Program-made: the position numbers and the translations under genes
In this document: piece after piece, positions 24,912 through 33,033 of the stretch
Layout: the number at the start of each line of letters is the position of its first letter
Position numbering within the stretch: position 1 is the stretch's first letter
From: Candidatus Saccharibacteria bacterium CG_4_10_14_0_2_um_filter_52_9
GTDB taxonomy: Bacteria > Actinomycetota > Acidimicrobiia > Acidimicrobiales > RAAP-2
Length of the DNA: 37,707 nt
Assembly: GCA_903970515.1 (NCBI GenBank)
Contig: CAJCJA010000040.1
Location: 1 to 37,707 of the forward strand
Reading direction: 5' to 3'
Notes under the pieces: model-generated
The model's input: only the letters and a program-made list of their open reading frames with translations
Database searches by the model: none
What the model was told of the DNA's origin: nothing

Positions 24912-25175
24912 GTGGCAAACATCAAGAGCCAAATCAAGCGCAACAAGCAAAACGAGGTCGCTCGCGAGCGCAACAAGGCCGTCAAGTCTGAAGTGCGCAC
25001 TCGCACCAAGAACGCCGTCGCGGCGGTGGGTGCGGAGAACGAAGAGCAAGCGTTGCGCGCCGCCATCAAGCGCATCGACAAGGCCGCCGCGAAGGGCGTC
25101 ATCCACAAGAATCAAGCCGCGAACAAGAAGAGTGGCCTGATGCATCGCATCGCGTCGCTGCGCAACGACGGCTAA
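24912..25175 (+). CDS. rpsT: 30S ribosomal protein S20
   Basis: S20 binds 16S rRNA early in small-subunit assembly. The 87-residue, lysine-rich protein begins [20 protein letters not shown] and has the family's [15 protein letters not shown] near the C-terminus. The GTG start has a GAGG ribosome-binding site 7 nt upstream, after a leader with a small hairpin. Unlike many genes in this window it appears to be translated from a conventional leader. It is transcribed alone and faces the MFS gene tail to tail with only 11 nt between them. Confidence 0.97.
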   Translation: MANIKSQIKRNKQNEVARERNKAVKSEVRTRTKNAVAAVGAENEEQALRAAIKRIDKAAAKGVIHKNQAANKKSGLMHRIASLRNDG

Positions 25176-25199
25176 GCAACGGAGCGCTACTCCAGTTGC
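25176..25199. terminator. candidate bidirectional hairpin between rpsT and the MFS gene
   Basis: GCAACGGAG pairs with CTCC-A-GTTGC across a 5-nt loop, a 9-bp stem with one bulged A. It begins just after the rpsT stop and includes the last codons of the convergent MFS gene. There is no strong T-run on either side, so it is at best a weak bidirectional terminator. Confidence 0.4.
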
Positions 25200-26434
25200 A
25201 TCCCTCTGCTCTCGGGAATGCGCCCGAGCAGCGCCATCGCGGGTAACAGCGGCAAGAACGTCACGAGCGCAGGCACGCGAAGTCCGCTCGCGCTCGAAGT
25301 GTGCACCGCGTCACCAATCCATCCAAAGACGCCCAGTCCGACCATCGCGCCCAGTACGCCCGCGACCGTGATCCATCCCGCCGCCGTCGCCCGGAACCGG
25401 TGCGCGAAGATCTCGGTACAGAGCGCGGTCATCGCGGGCGACAAAAGTCCTCCCGCTCCCACGCAAAGTATGTAGCCCACGATGAAGTTCAGCTTTCCCC
25501 CGCTGTAGGCGTAGGTCGACGCGAATCCCGTCGCCACCACGCCGGCACCGACCGTCCAACGTCGACCGAGGGTGCGCGCGAAACGGCGGCTGGCGAAGAG
25601 ACCAAGCAGACCCGCGGCGCCGCTCGTGACCACCACCAACGACACGCTCGATGGGCGCATCTTCAAGATGCCCTCGCTGTAGACGAACGTGAACCCCCCC
25701 GCCGGACCGCTGATGACCCCGATGATGAAGGCAACGGCCGACACCACGCCCAGTCGCTCCCATGCCTCGCGCGGCACGACGCCCAGGTGCGCGAGTGGAT
25801 GTTCGCCTTGTTTCGTCGGTGGCTCCGGGATCGCTCGAAGGAGAGGGACGATCACCAACACCGGCACCAGAGCAAGCGCGAACAGCCAACGAAACGAATT
25901 CGTGCCACGCACGAGACCGTGCACTACGGCCGACAGTCCTGAGCCGATCCCGAGGCCCGCCGCCATGAACGCGATGCGTTGGACGCGCAGTCGCGAGCTC
26001 GCGAGCTCGACCGTGATGATTTGGATCAACGTGTTGGCGACGCTCAGGAGCGGGCGCGCGAGGGCGAAACAGAGGACGAAGAACCAGTAGTTGGGACTGA
26101 GCGCGGCGAGCGACGTGACGAGAAGACCGGTGAACAACGTTCGTTGTAGCACCTTGGTCCGTCCCCAACGATCGGCCAGCGACGACAGTGGGAGCGCCGC
26201 GAGTGAGGAGAGTCGGTACGCGGCGAGTCCGAGCCCGAGCGACGAACCCGATAGTCCGACGACGCTTTGGAGCGTGTTCGAGGTCGTGACGTGACCGAAA
26301 TGACGCGCGACATCGTTGAGCGACGTCGTCGCTCCGAATTCGGCGAAGCCCGCCGCGAGCGCCGCGAGGAACAAGACCATCGTGATCCGTTTGATGTGTG
26401 ACGTCGACGTCGCGACGTCGACCGTCTCACTCAC
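25187..26434 (-). CDS. major facilitator superfamily transporter
   Basis: This 415-residue membrane protein has about 12 hydrophobic segments in two halves. The loop between spans 2 and 3 reads SSLADRWGRTKVLQRT, the typical MFS signature, and a long hydrophilic loop with EPPTKQGEHPLAHLG separates the halves. Substrate is not predictable. The GTG start at 26434 lacks a nearby TANNNT box or ribosome-binding site, so the exact start is uncertain. It lies 60 nt after the acyl-ligase fusion on the same strand and may be expressed from that operon, hinting at lipid or fatty-acid-related export, but this is weak. Confidence 0.88.
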   Translation of the reverse strand: MSETVDVATSTSHIKRITMVLFLAALAAGFAEFGATTSLNDVARHFGHVTTSNTLQSVVGLSGSSLGLGLAAYRLSSLAALPLSSLADRWGRTKVLQRTLFTGLLVTSLAALSPNYWFFVLCFALARPLLSVANTLIQIITVELASSRLRVQRIAFMAAGLGIGSGLSAVVHGLVRGTNSFRWLFALALVPVLVIVPLLRAIPEPPTKQGEHPLAHLGVVPREAWERLGVVSAVAFIIGVISGPAGGFTFVYSEGILKMRPSSVSLVVVTSGAAGLLGLFASRRFARTLGRRWTVGAGVVATGFASTYAYSGGKLNFIVGYILCVGAGGLLSPAMTALCTEIFAHRFRATAAGWITVAGVLGAMVGLGVFGWIGDAVHTSSASGLRVPALVTFLPLLPAMALLGRIPESRGMQLE

Positions 26435-26494
26435 GACGCTGTGGTCGTCGACGCCAATCGTCGCAACTCGCGCCCGTGGCGACCATTCATGTCC

Positions 26495-28966
26495 TTACAA
26501 TTCCTCGATAACGCGATACAACACGTCGGTCACTTCTTCGTAGTTGTCGTGACGAGCGAAGACCTGGGGCTTGCCAATGCGTACCGTCACCTGGCTACGC
26601 TTCTTGGGCCACTTGGCGTGTAGCGGCACCGTGCCGGTAAGGCCAATAGTCTTCACCGGCACGATCGGCACACCCAGGTTCACGGCGAGCAGTCCAATGC
26701 CCGACTTGAAGGGTTGCAACGTGCCCGAGTTGTCGATGTGGCCCTCGGGAGCGATGAGCACGTTCCAACCCCGATCGAGCATCGATCCCACGTACTCGAG
26801 GCTGGGAAGGAACGGTTCACTGCGAGCAAAACTGAACCCCGCGAAGCACAGCCGAATGATGAACGCCAATCCGCGATGATCGCGCAACACGTCATCACCC
26901 GCGGCGACGGCGAGTCGCGAACGTAGCTTTCTAGGAAGCGCTTGATAGACGACGGGACCGTCGAAGTCGTCGCTGTGGTTGAAAATGAAAATCGCGGGCC
27001 CCGAAATGTTCGCGAGATTGTCGGTGCCCTCGACCCGCAGCGTCACCCATCGACGAAGTACTCGCGCGATGAGTTCGTCACGCAGTGCGTCACCAATCAT
27101 CCGCACGGGGCGCCAGTACGGCCAACGTGGCGTATGCGCAGCGTCCTCGTCGGGGCTGCCCTCGGCGACGAGGGCGCGAAGTTGTGCCACGGTCGTCTCG
27201 GGCGTCACCGCCTCGTCCGAGATCGCGATGCCCAATTGTTCTTCGAGCAGCGACACCACCATCAGGCGCCGAAGGGAATCCAGCCCCAAGTCGTCGAGCC
27301 GATCGCTGTCGCGCACGACGGCCATCGGATTGTCAAGACTGAGGCGAATCACGTGCATGATCTGATCGTCGCCACTCGCCGTGACGGGCGAGACGTCGAC
27401 GTCCGAGGGTACTTGGTTCACCCAGTCCTGCACCTGACGGCGATCGATCTTGAGGAGTCTGGTGCGTGGAAAGTCCTCACCCGGCCAGCGACGCCACGAA
27501 TCAATGTGCTGGAACGATTCGAGTTTGGCGTTCACGCGGGCAATCGCCGCAGCGACGGCGTCATCGGTGGCGTCACTGCGCACGACGCCGACGACGGTCT
27601 CGCTCTTGTCGTCCTTCGCGCCCACCACGCAAAAACCGGTGAGGTCGGTTTCATCGCTCGCCGCGAGTTCGACGTCCTCGGGGAACACCTTTAGACCACT
27701 ACTTCGCACGATGACGAACTTCAAACGACCTTGGATGTGAAGCCACCCATCGTCGAGGCTTCCGACGTCGCCGGTGCGGAACCATCCATCCTCACTGAAC
27801 GCGGCGTTCGTCGCCACCTCGTTGCCCAAATACTCCTTGAAGACGCTCGGTCCCCTCGCCTGGATCTCGCCGTCGCTGGCAATTCGAAGCTCCACGTTGT
27901 CGAGCGCGCGACCCGCCGAGTCCAATCGTCGGTCGTCGAGACCATTGCAAGTGAGGATGGGCGACGTCTCGGTGAGTCCGTATCCTTGGACGAGCCGCAC
28001 GCCCATTCGCTCCCACGCGCGCCCGACATCGACGGGAATTGGTGCACCACCCGTGACGACGAGCCGGAGTTTTCCCCCGAGTTCCTTATGCACGCTGTAG
28101 AAGAGATAACGGCGCAGCCCAAAGGGCAGTCGCTCACCAATCTTGTTGATCACGTCGAACAACTTCGTCTTTCCCTGCTCCTGCACCGCTTGCTCGATCC
28201 GTTCAAGCATGATGCTGAGCAACTGGGGAATCGAAAGGATCGAATTGATCTCATAGTCATTCAGCGCCTCGACGATCGCTCGCGGCGTCACCCGCGGCAC
28301 GTAAAAGATGCTGGCGCCACGAGAAAGTATTGCGAGACTCGCCGACATCTCGTACATGTGCGAGAGCGGCAACACCGAGAGGAATCGCCAATCCTCGCGA
28401 ACGTCGATGCGGCGAAGGATTCCCTCGACGTTGGCGAGAATGTTCCCCTGCGTGAGTACGACGCCCTTGGGATCCGCGGTCGTGCCCGACGTGAAGACGA
28501 TCACCGCGGGCGCGTCCCGGTCGAGTTCCACCCGTGGTTCGGTGTCCGGCGCGGCGCACGTCAATTCGTCAAGCTCGTCCAGGAAGAAACTGCGAAACGA
28601 GCCACTCGACAGTTCGATGTTTCTGCCCGAGAACAACAGCGTCGGGGACGTTTCCTTCGCGAAACGAAGCACTCGTTCTTCGGAACTGGCGGCGTCCACG
28701 GGCACCACGACCGCGCCGACGAGCAAGGCACCGAGTAGCAGTTCGATCCACTCGGGCGCGTTCGTCGAGACCACCATCACCCGATCGCCGGGTTTCACGC
28801 CGAGTGACGCAAGAAAGTTGGCGGTGCGATTGGCCGCGAGTCGCAGTTCGCCGTGACGCACCCGATTGACTTTCAAGAACGTTCGACTGGTCAGGGCGAG
28901 CGCGTCCGCGTGGACATCAAGTCCCGCGACGTAGTCCCGGAACGTGTTCATGGAATCACCGGGCAC
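26495..28966 (-). CDS. acyl-AMP ligase / acyl carrier / PlsC-type acyltransferase fusion
   Basis: This 823-residue protein has three parts. Residues 10-520 form an AMP-forming acyl ligase, with the P-loop TSGTTADPKG (159-168), GYGLTETSP, GWFRTGD and a likely catalytic Lys507. Residues 535-605 form a carrier domain with DDLGLDSLRR, where Ser564 would hold phosphopantetheine. Residues 640-823 form a PlsC-like acyltransferase with NHSDDFDG (the HX4D motif) and APEGHIDNSG. A simple reading is that a fatty acid is activated, held on the carrier, then transferred to a glycerol- or lysophospholipid. E. coli Aas joins related ligase and acyltransferase domains in the opposite order. I chose the GTG at 28966 because GGGAGAG lies just upstream; ATG 28951 is the alternative. 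Confidence 0.9.
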   Translation of the reverse strand: MPGDSMNTFRDYVAGLDVHADALALTSRTFLKVNRVRHGELRLAANRTANFLASLGVKPGDRVMVVSTNAPEWIELLLGALLVGAVVVPVDAASSEERVLRFAKETSPTLLFSGRNIELSSGSFRSFFLDELDELTCAAPDTEPRVELDRDAPAVIVFTSGTTADPKGVVLTQGNILANVEGILRRIDVREDWRFLSVLPLSHMYEMSASLAILSRGASIFYVPRVTPRAIVEALNDYEINSILSIPQLLSIMLERIEQAVQEQGKTKLFDVINKIGERLPFGLRRYLFYSVHKELGGKLRLVVTGGAPIPVDVGRAWERMGVRLVQGYGLTETSPILTCNGLDDRRLDSAGRALDNVELRIASDGEIQARGPSVFKEYLGNEVATNAAFSEDGWFRTGDVGSLDDGWLHIQGRLKFVIVRSSGLKVFPEDVELAASDETDLTGFCVVGAKDDKSETVVGVVRSDATDDAVAAAIARVNAKLESFQHIDSWRRWPGEDFPRTRLLKIDRRQVQDWVNQVPSDVDVSPVTASGDDQIMHVIRLSLDNPMAVVRDSDRLDDLGLDSLRRLMVVSLLEEQLGIAISDEAVTPETTVAQLRALVAEGSPDEDAAHTPRWPYWRPVRMIGDALRDELIARVLRRWVTLRVEGTDNLANISGPAIFIFNHSDDFDGPVVYQALPRKLRSRLAVAAGDDVLRDHRGLAFIIRLCFAGFSFARSEPFLPSLEYVGSMLDRGWNVLIAPEGHIDNSGTLQPFKSGIGLLAVNLGVPIVPVKTIGLTGTVPLHAKWPKKRSQVTVRIGKPQVFARHDNYEEVTDVLYRVIEEL

Positions 28967-29057
28967 GGTGCTCTCCCAAGGAAGGATCGCGTCACGTCAA
29001 TGCCCCCTTCGACCGCTCCGTGTAGTTGAGCGCATCCGCATACTAGAGCCACGAGGC

Positions 29058-30074
29058 TCAACGTCGTCGTGCACCCTGACTCAATCGTGCCAGTCGTGCG
29101 ACGAGTACTTCGATGACCGTGAGTTCGGTGATATCGAGGTCGGTGTTGAGGTCCCTTCCCCCGTAATCGGCGCCTCCCTTCAAGTCGATATCGGCGTTGG
29201 CGATCATGTGCACCGCGCTCGCGATGCGCTCGGCCCCGATGCGTTGGGCCACCCGCAGGGATTTACCCGCGGGGAAGCGATTGATCCCCAACAGGTCTGC
29301 CGCTTCATCGTCGCTTCGCACCCCACTTCCTTCGAGGCGGGCCATTCGAAGATAGTGGCGCTGGAGCATGTTGACGATTTGCAAGCCCACTCGACCTTTC
29401 GAGTCGAGCATTCGACGAGCGACGCGAATGGCGCTCGCGGCGTTGCCCGCGTCGATGGCGTCAGTAAGGTCCCATTCGGGCACGTCGCCCGCGTCGCCCA
29501 GATAGGGCAGGACCTGCGCGAAGGTCAAGGATGATGTGCCGAAGATTGAACGAAGGGTCCGAGCGAATGAATCTACGCGCGCGACGTCGTCGCCAATTTG
29601 CTCCGCGACGCCCTGGGCGGTCGCCCTCTCGACGCTGATGCCGTACTCGTTGAGCTTCGTTTGTACGAAGCTCACTCGGTCTTGCGCGCGCGAACTGACG
29701 TTCACTTCGACAACCTCGTGCGCCGCCTTCACAAGCTTGTTCGACTTGGTGCCCACGACGGCGACGATGAGCACGATGCCCGGCGCCGGCGACGCGATCC
29801 ACTGCGTGATGGCGCTGACCTCACTCGCGAGCAGGGACTGAGCGTCGCGTACGACGACGACTCGGCGCTCCACCAAGAACGGTGGCGTCTGCAGCGCCTC
29901 AATGATTCGCGAGGCGACCGCGTCACTCGACGAAGACGCCGCGTCTTTGGCAGTGAAGTCCTCCAGCGCAAAATTCGGATCGAGGTCACCGAGGGCCTCA
30001 TGGATCACGTTGCGCAACGCGTCGTACACCATGGTGGCGTCGGAGCCCACGACCGCGACGCTGGACTTGGTCAT
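29058..30074 (-). CDS. holA: DNA polymerase III subunit delta
   Basis: HolA is the clamp-loader delta subunit that opens the beta sliding clamp. The 338-residue protein fits the family length and layout. An N-terminal AAA-like domain has TPPFLVERRVVVVRDAQSLL and GIVLIVAVVGTKSNKLVKAA. The helical C-terminal collar has NMLQRHYLRMARLEGSGV and ADIDLKGGADYG. Sequence conservation in this family is low, so the call rests on those blocks and on neighbourhood with rpsT and lepA. The ATG at 30074 shares a base with the folP stop (TGATG), so the two are coupled. Confidence 0.9.
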   Translation of the reverse strand: MTKSSVAVVGSDATMVYDALRNVIHEALGDLDPNFALEDFTAKDAASSSSDAVASRIIEALQTPPFLVERRVVVVRDAQSLLASEVSAITQWIASPAPGIVLIVAVVGTKSNKLVKAAHEVVEVNVSSRAQDRVSFVQTKLNEYGISVERATAQGVAEQIGDDVARVDSFARTLRSIFGTSSLTFAQVLPYLGDAGDVPEWDLTDAIDAGNAASAIRVARRMLDSKGRVGLQIVNMLQRHYLRMARLEGSGVRSDDEAADLLGINRFPAGKSLRVAQRIGAERIASAVHMIANADIDLKGGADYGGRDLNTDLDITELTVIEVLVARLARLSQGARRR

Positions 30075-30931
30075 CAAACGACCTCGAGCACGCGCGCCAG
30101 AGTGTCGCGCACCCGCACCGAACCCTTGACGTCGTGGGCGCGCACGATACGACACCCGCCCGCGATGCCGAGCGCGGTCGCCGCGAGTGACGCCTCGCGC
30201 CGCTCGGTGACCGGCAGATCGAACATGACACCAAGAAACGTCTTGTTCGACGCCGACAGCAACAACGGCGACTCGAGCGCCGCCAGCGTCGAGGAGTTGC
30301 GCAGCAACTCCAGTGACTGAGCGGCGGTCTTTCCGAGGTCGAGGCCCGCGTCCACGATGACGCGCTCGAACTCGATGCCGGCGTCGAGCGCCCACTGACG
30401 ACGCTCTCGCAAGAAACCAAGGACACTTTTGGTCACGTCGTCGTAGCGCGGGTCAGGGTCCGCCACGCGAGGGCGTAGTCGAATGTGCGTCGCGACCACC
30501 GTCGCTCCGGACTTCGCCGCCACGTTCAGGTACTCGGGATCGGCGAAACCGCTGATGTCGTTGCCGACGCAGGCACCCACCTCGAAGCACGCCTGCGCCA
30601 CCGACGCGCGCCACGTGTCAATACTTATCGGAGCGTCGAATCGTCGATGAAGTTCGTGCACTACAGGTACCACACGGTCGAGTTCTTCATCCTCGCTGAC
30701 TTCGTCACCTGGGCCGGCCTTCACGCCGCCGACGTCGAGTAGGTCCGCTCCTTCGGCGACGAGCTGATCGGCTCGTCGATAGAGATCATCAAGTTCGTAC
30801 GTGGCGGCGGGACCGAAAAACGAGTCCCTGGTCCGATTGAGGATGCCCATGACGAGCGCCCGCGTCGTGAGGTCGTGGGTCACGTCGCCAAGTTTGACGA
30901 CCAAAGGCTTCGCAAAATGTTGGGTCTTCAA
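30074..30931 (-). CDS. folP2: dihydropteroate synthase homologue of the FolP2 type
   Basis: This 285-residue TIM-barrel protein belongs to the dihydropteroate synthase family, but the sulfonamide/pABA loop is altered. DVGGVKAGPG (66-75) replaces the usual DIGGESTRPG. Likewise MGILNRTRDSFF stands for MGIVNVTPDSFS, and ASNKTFLG for the SRKS region. The same VKAGPG sequence, as I recall it, marks mycobacterial FolP2, which is reported to lack normal synthase activity. SIDTWRA and the final RAHDVKGS are kept, so pterin or a related ligand may still bind. The start is uncertain: TTG 30931 gives the full family length but has no ribosome-binding site. The leader holds two inverted repeats. Confidence 0.85.
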   Translation of the reverse strand: MKTQHFAKPLVVKLGDVTHDLTTRALVMGILNRTRDSFFGPAATYELDDLYRRADQLVAEGADLLDVGGVKAGPGDEVSEDEELDRVVPVVHELHRRFDAPISIDTWRASVAQACFEVGACVGNDISGFADPEYLNVAAKSGATVVATHIRLRPRVADPDPRYDDVTKSVLGFLRERRQWALDAGIEFERVIVDAGLDLGKTAAQSLELLRNSSTLAALESPLLLSASNKTFLGVMFDLPVTERREASLAATALGIAGGCRIVRAHDVKGSVRVRDTLARVLEVV

Positions 30932-30959
30932 AGCGTCACGCGTCGTCGCGCACGAACTG

Positions 30960-30979
30960 CACCCACTGTGCTGTGGGTG
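30960..30979 (-). promoter_or_regulatory. hairpin in the folP2 leader
   Basis: CACCCAC and GTGGGTG form a perfect 7-bp inverted repeat with a 6-nt loop, 29 nt before the proposed folP2 start. It would be in the transcribed leader. Function unknown. Confidence 0.4.
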
Positions 30980-31018
30980 TTGAAACGCTCGCCGGTCACG
31001 TAGAAAAGTGCGCGTTTT

Positions 31019-31040
31019 GGCTGACCCACGACGGTCAGCC
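31019..31040. promoter_or_regulatory. operator-like inverted repeat over the folP2 promoter
   Basis: GGCTGACC and GGTCAGCC form a perfect 8-bp inverted repeat with a 6-nt spacer. One arm overlaps the TAGGCT -10 box of folP2, and the repeat covers the expected transcription start. This is the usual position of a repressor site. Confidence 0.5.
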
Positions 31041-31042
31041 TA
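31037..31042 (-). promoter_or_regulatory. probable -10 box of the folP2-holA operon
   Basis: TAGGCT on the minus strand matches TANNNT and would give a leader of about 100 nt. That leader contains the 30960-30979 hairpin. Confidence 0.4.
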
Positions 31043-31081
31043 ACTGGGAGAGCGTTGCGTGGCGTAGGTCGCGGGCACTGT

Positions 31082-31087
31082 TAGCCT
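31082..31087 (+). promoter_or_regulatory. near-leaderless -10 box of the APH-fold gene
   Basis: TAGCCT is followed by 8 nt and the ATG at 31096. The mRNA would have a leader of about one or two bases at most. Confidence 0.5.
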
Positions 31088-31095
31088 CAGAAATC

Positions 31096-32136
31096 ATGGG
31101 GAACGAGGTCGTGGGAATACATCATGCCAAGGTCTCTGAGTGGATGGTCGAGCACGTTGGGGCGAGCGCGCCGATCGATTTCGAATTGATCGCGGGGGGT
31201 CGTTCGAATCTCACCTTTCGCGTGACCGATTCCCTGGGACGTCGCTACGCACTACGTCGCCCCCCCACGAGTCACGTGCTTCCCACCGCCCACGACATGG
31301 TGCGCGAACACACGATCATTTCGGCCCTTCATCCTCTCGGCATCCCCGTGGCGGCGCCACTGGGACTGTGCACCGACGACGACGTCAACGAGCGACCCTT
31401 CTACGTCATGGAATTCGTCGACGGCGCGATCCTGCGCGACCGAGCAAGTGCCGAGTCGTCCTTTGACCTCGCGAGACGCCAGACGATCGGCGATCACCTC
31501 GCGACGACGCTCGCGACCTTGCACGACGTCGACGTGGACGCGGCTGGGCTCGGAGGTCTCGCCAAGCACGACAGTTATATCGAACGCCAACTTCGCCGCT
31601 GGCGCACCCAGTACGAACAGATGCGCGTCGAGGGTGTCGACCACAACGGGCTCGTCGAAGCCGTCGGCGACAAACTCGCCGCGTCGATCCCCACCCAACA
31701 ACGGGTGTCGGTCGTGCACGGTGACTATCGCCTCGACAACACGGTGCTCGATACTCACGGAGAGGTGCGCGCAATCCTCGACTGGGAGATTTGCACCTTG
31801 GGTGATCCCATTGCGGACCTTGGATTACTGCTCGTCTATTGGGCCGAACCCTCTGACCCGACCGCCGCTCTCCTGGGCGCGGCACCCACCACGGCCCCGG
31901 GATTCGCGAGTCGCGATCAGGTGCTCAAGTCCTACGCTGCGCACTCGAACCTCGATGTCAGTGATGTGGCGTATTATCAAGCATTCGGGTATTGGAAATT
32001 GGCCTGCATCCTGCAAGGAGTCTTCGCGCGTTACAGCGCCGGGGCAACTGCTGGCGATCAAGGAAGCGTTGCCGAATTTCCAGCACACATCGCGATGCTC
32101 GCTGCAACGGCTCAGCAGACCCTGGAGAAGAATTAG
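31096..32136 (+). CDS. aminoglycoside-phosphotransferase-fold kinase (ACAD10/11-like)
   Basis: This 346-residue protein has the small-molecule kinase fold. The catalytic loop is HGDYRLDN (208-215), and the metal-binding Asp lies in LDWEICTLGDP (from 228). ALRRPPTSHVLPTAHDMVRE in the N-lobe is typical of the branch fused to acyl-CoA dehydrogenases in ACAD10/11. Characterised relatives such as LvaA phosphorylate 4-hydroxyacyl-CoA. A role in hydroxy-acid breakdown is therefore more likely than antibiotic resistance. The ATG at 31096 is supported by a nearby -10 box. It is immediately followed by the PAC2 and SDR genes. Confidence 0.85.
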   Translation: MGNEVVGIHHAKVSEWMVEHVGASAPIDFELIAGGRSNLTFRVTDSLGRRYALRRPPTSHVLPTAHDMVREHTIISALHPLGIPVAAPLGLCTDDDVNERPFYVMEFVDGAILRDRASAESSFDLARRQTIGDHLATTLATLHDVDVDAAGLGGLAKHDSYIERQLRRWRTQYEQMRVEGVDHNGLVEAVGDKLAASIPTQQRVSVVHGDYRLDNTVLDTHGEVRAILDWEICTLGDPIADLGLLLVYWAEPSDPTAALLGAAPTTAPGFASRDQVLKSYAAHSNLDVSDVAYYQAFGYWKLACILQGVFARYSAGATAGDQGSVAEFPAHIAMLAATAQQTLEKN

Positions 32137-33018
32137 ATGGACGACGAAATCTACGACCGGATCATCTTTCTCGCCGACCCCGAGCTGAGCGAGCCGGTGC
32201 TGATCGTGAGTCTCGAGGGTTGGATCGACGCCGGGCTGGGGGCGGGAACCGCCATCTCGACGATGCTGAGCACCATCAACACCGAAGTTTTAGCGACCTT
32301 CGACACGGAGTACTTCATCGATCAGCGTGCCCGACGTCCGCTCGCACGAATCGTCGACGGCGTGACGACCGAACTGACCTGGCCCGAGATCCAGCTCCGC
32401 TACGGTCACGACGGCGACGGGGCCGACATTTTGTTCCTCGTCGGTCCTGAACCGGACTTTCACTGGAGTGACTTCATCGACGTCGTCACCGACGCCGCTG
32501 GTCGTTTCGACGTCCGCTTGGTCGTTGGTCTTGGCGCGTTCCCCGCTCCGACGCCCCACACGCGACCCGTACGCGTTATCGCGACCGCCCCCGAAAGTAG
32601 TGCGCACTTGTTGCCGTTGATCGGCACCGTCACGGGAGACCTCGAGGTGCCCGCGGGTATCAGTGCGGCGCTCGAATTGGGTTTCGCCGAAGTCGACATG
32701 GACATCGTCACCCTCTGGGCCCGAGTCCCGCACTACGTGGCGTCGATGCCCTACCCACAAGCAGCAGCTGCCCTCATCGACGGCGTCGCACGAATCGCGG
32801 GTCTGACGCTCGACGCGAGCCACCTTCGAGCGTCCGCCGACGAGGCGCGTCAGCGAGTCGATGATCTCGTCACGAACAATCCCGAACACAGTTCCATGGT
32901 CGAGCAACTCGAGGAAGCTGCCGACGAGAATGAAGGAACGTCACTCGGCGACGAACTTCCCAGTGGTGACGAACTCGCCGCGGAACTCGAGCGGTTCTTG
33001 CGTGGCGAAGCGAACTAG
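32137..33018 (+). CDS. PAC2 family protein
   Basis: This 293-residue protein belongs to the PAC2 (proteasome assembly chaperone 2-like) family, widespread in proteasome-bearing actinobacteria. The N-terminal block VLIVSLEGWIDAGLGAGTA is characteristic, followed by VVGLGAFPAPTPHTRPVRVI. Near the C-terminus comes a charged, probably helical stretch rich in Glu. Biochemical function in bacteria is not settled; chaperoning of protein complexes is inferred from the eukaryotic relative. The ATG follows the kinase stop codon directly, with GGAGAAG upstream as ribosome-binding site, so they share an mRNA. Confidence 0.88.
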   Translation: MDDEIYDRIIFLADPELSEPVLIVSLEGWIDAGLGAGTAISTMLSTINTEVLATFDTEYFIDQRARRPLARIVDGVTTELTWPEIQLRYGHDGDGADILFLVGPEPDFHWSDFIDVVTDAAGRFDVRLVVGLGAFPAPTPHTRPVRVIATAPESSAHLLPLIGTVTGDLEVPAGISAALELGFAEVDMDIVTLWARVPHYVASMPYPQAAAALIDGVARIAGLTLDASHLRASADEARQRVDDLVTNNPEHSSMVEQLEEAADENEGTSLGDELPSGDELAAELERFLRGEAN

Positions 33019-33033
33019 TCAGCGAGTCGACCC

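Noticed and set aside
31096-32136. Aminoglycoside resistance gene
   Set aside because: The kinase motifs fit the ACAD10/11-like branch, not the resistance enzymes, and the context is metabolic.
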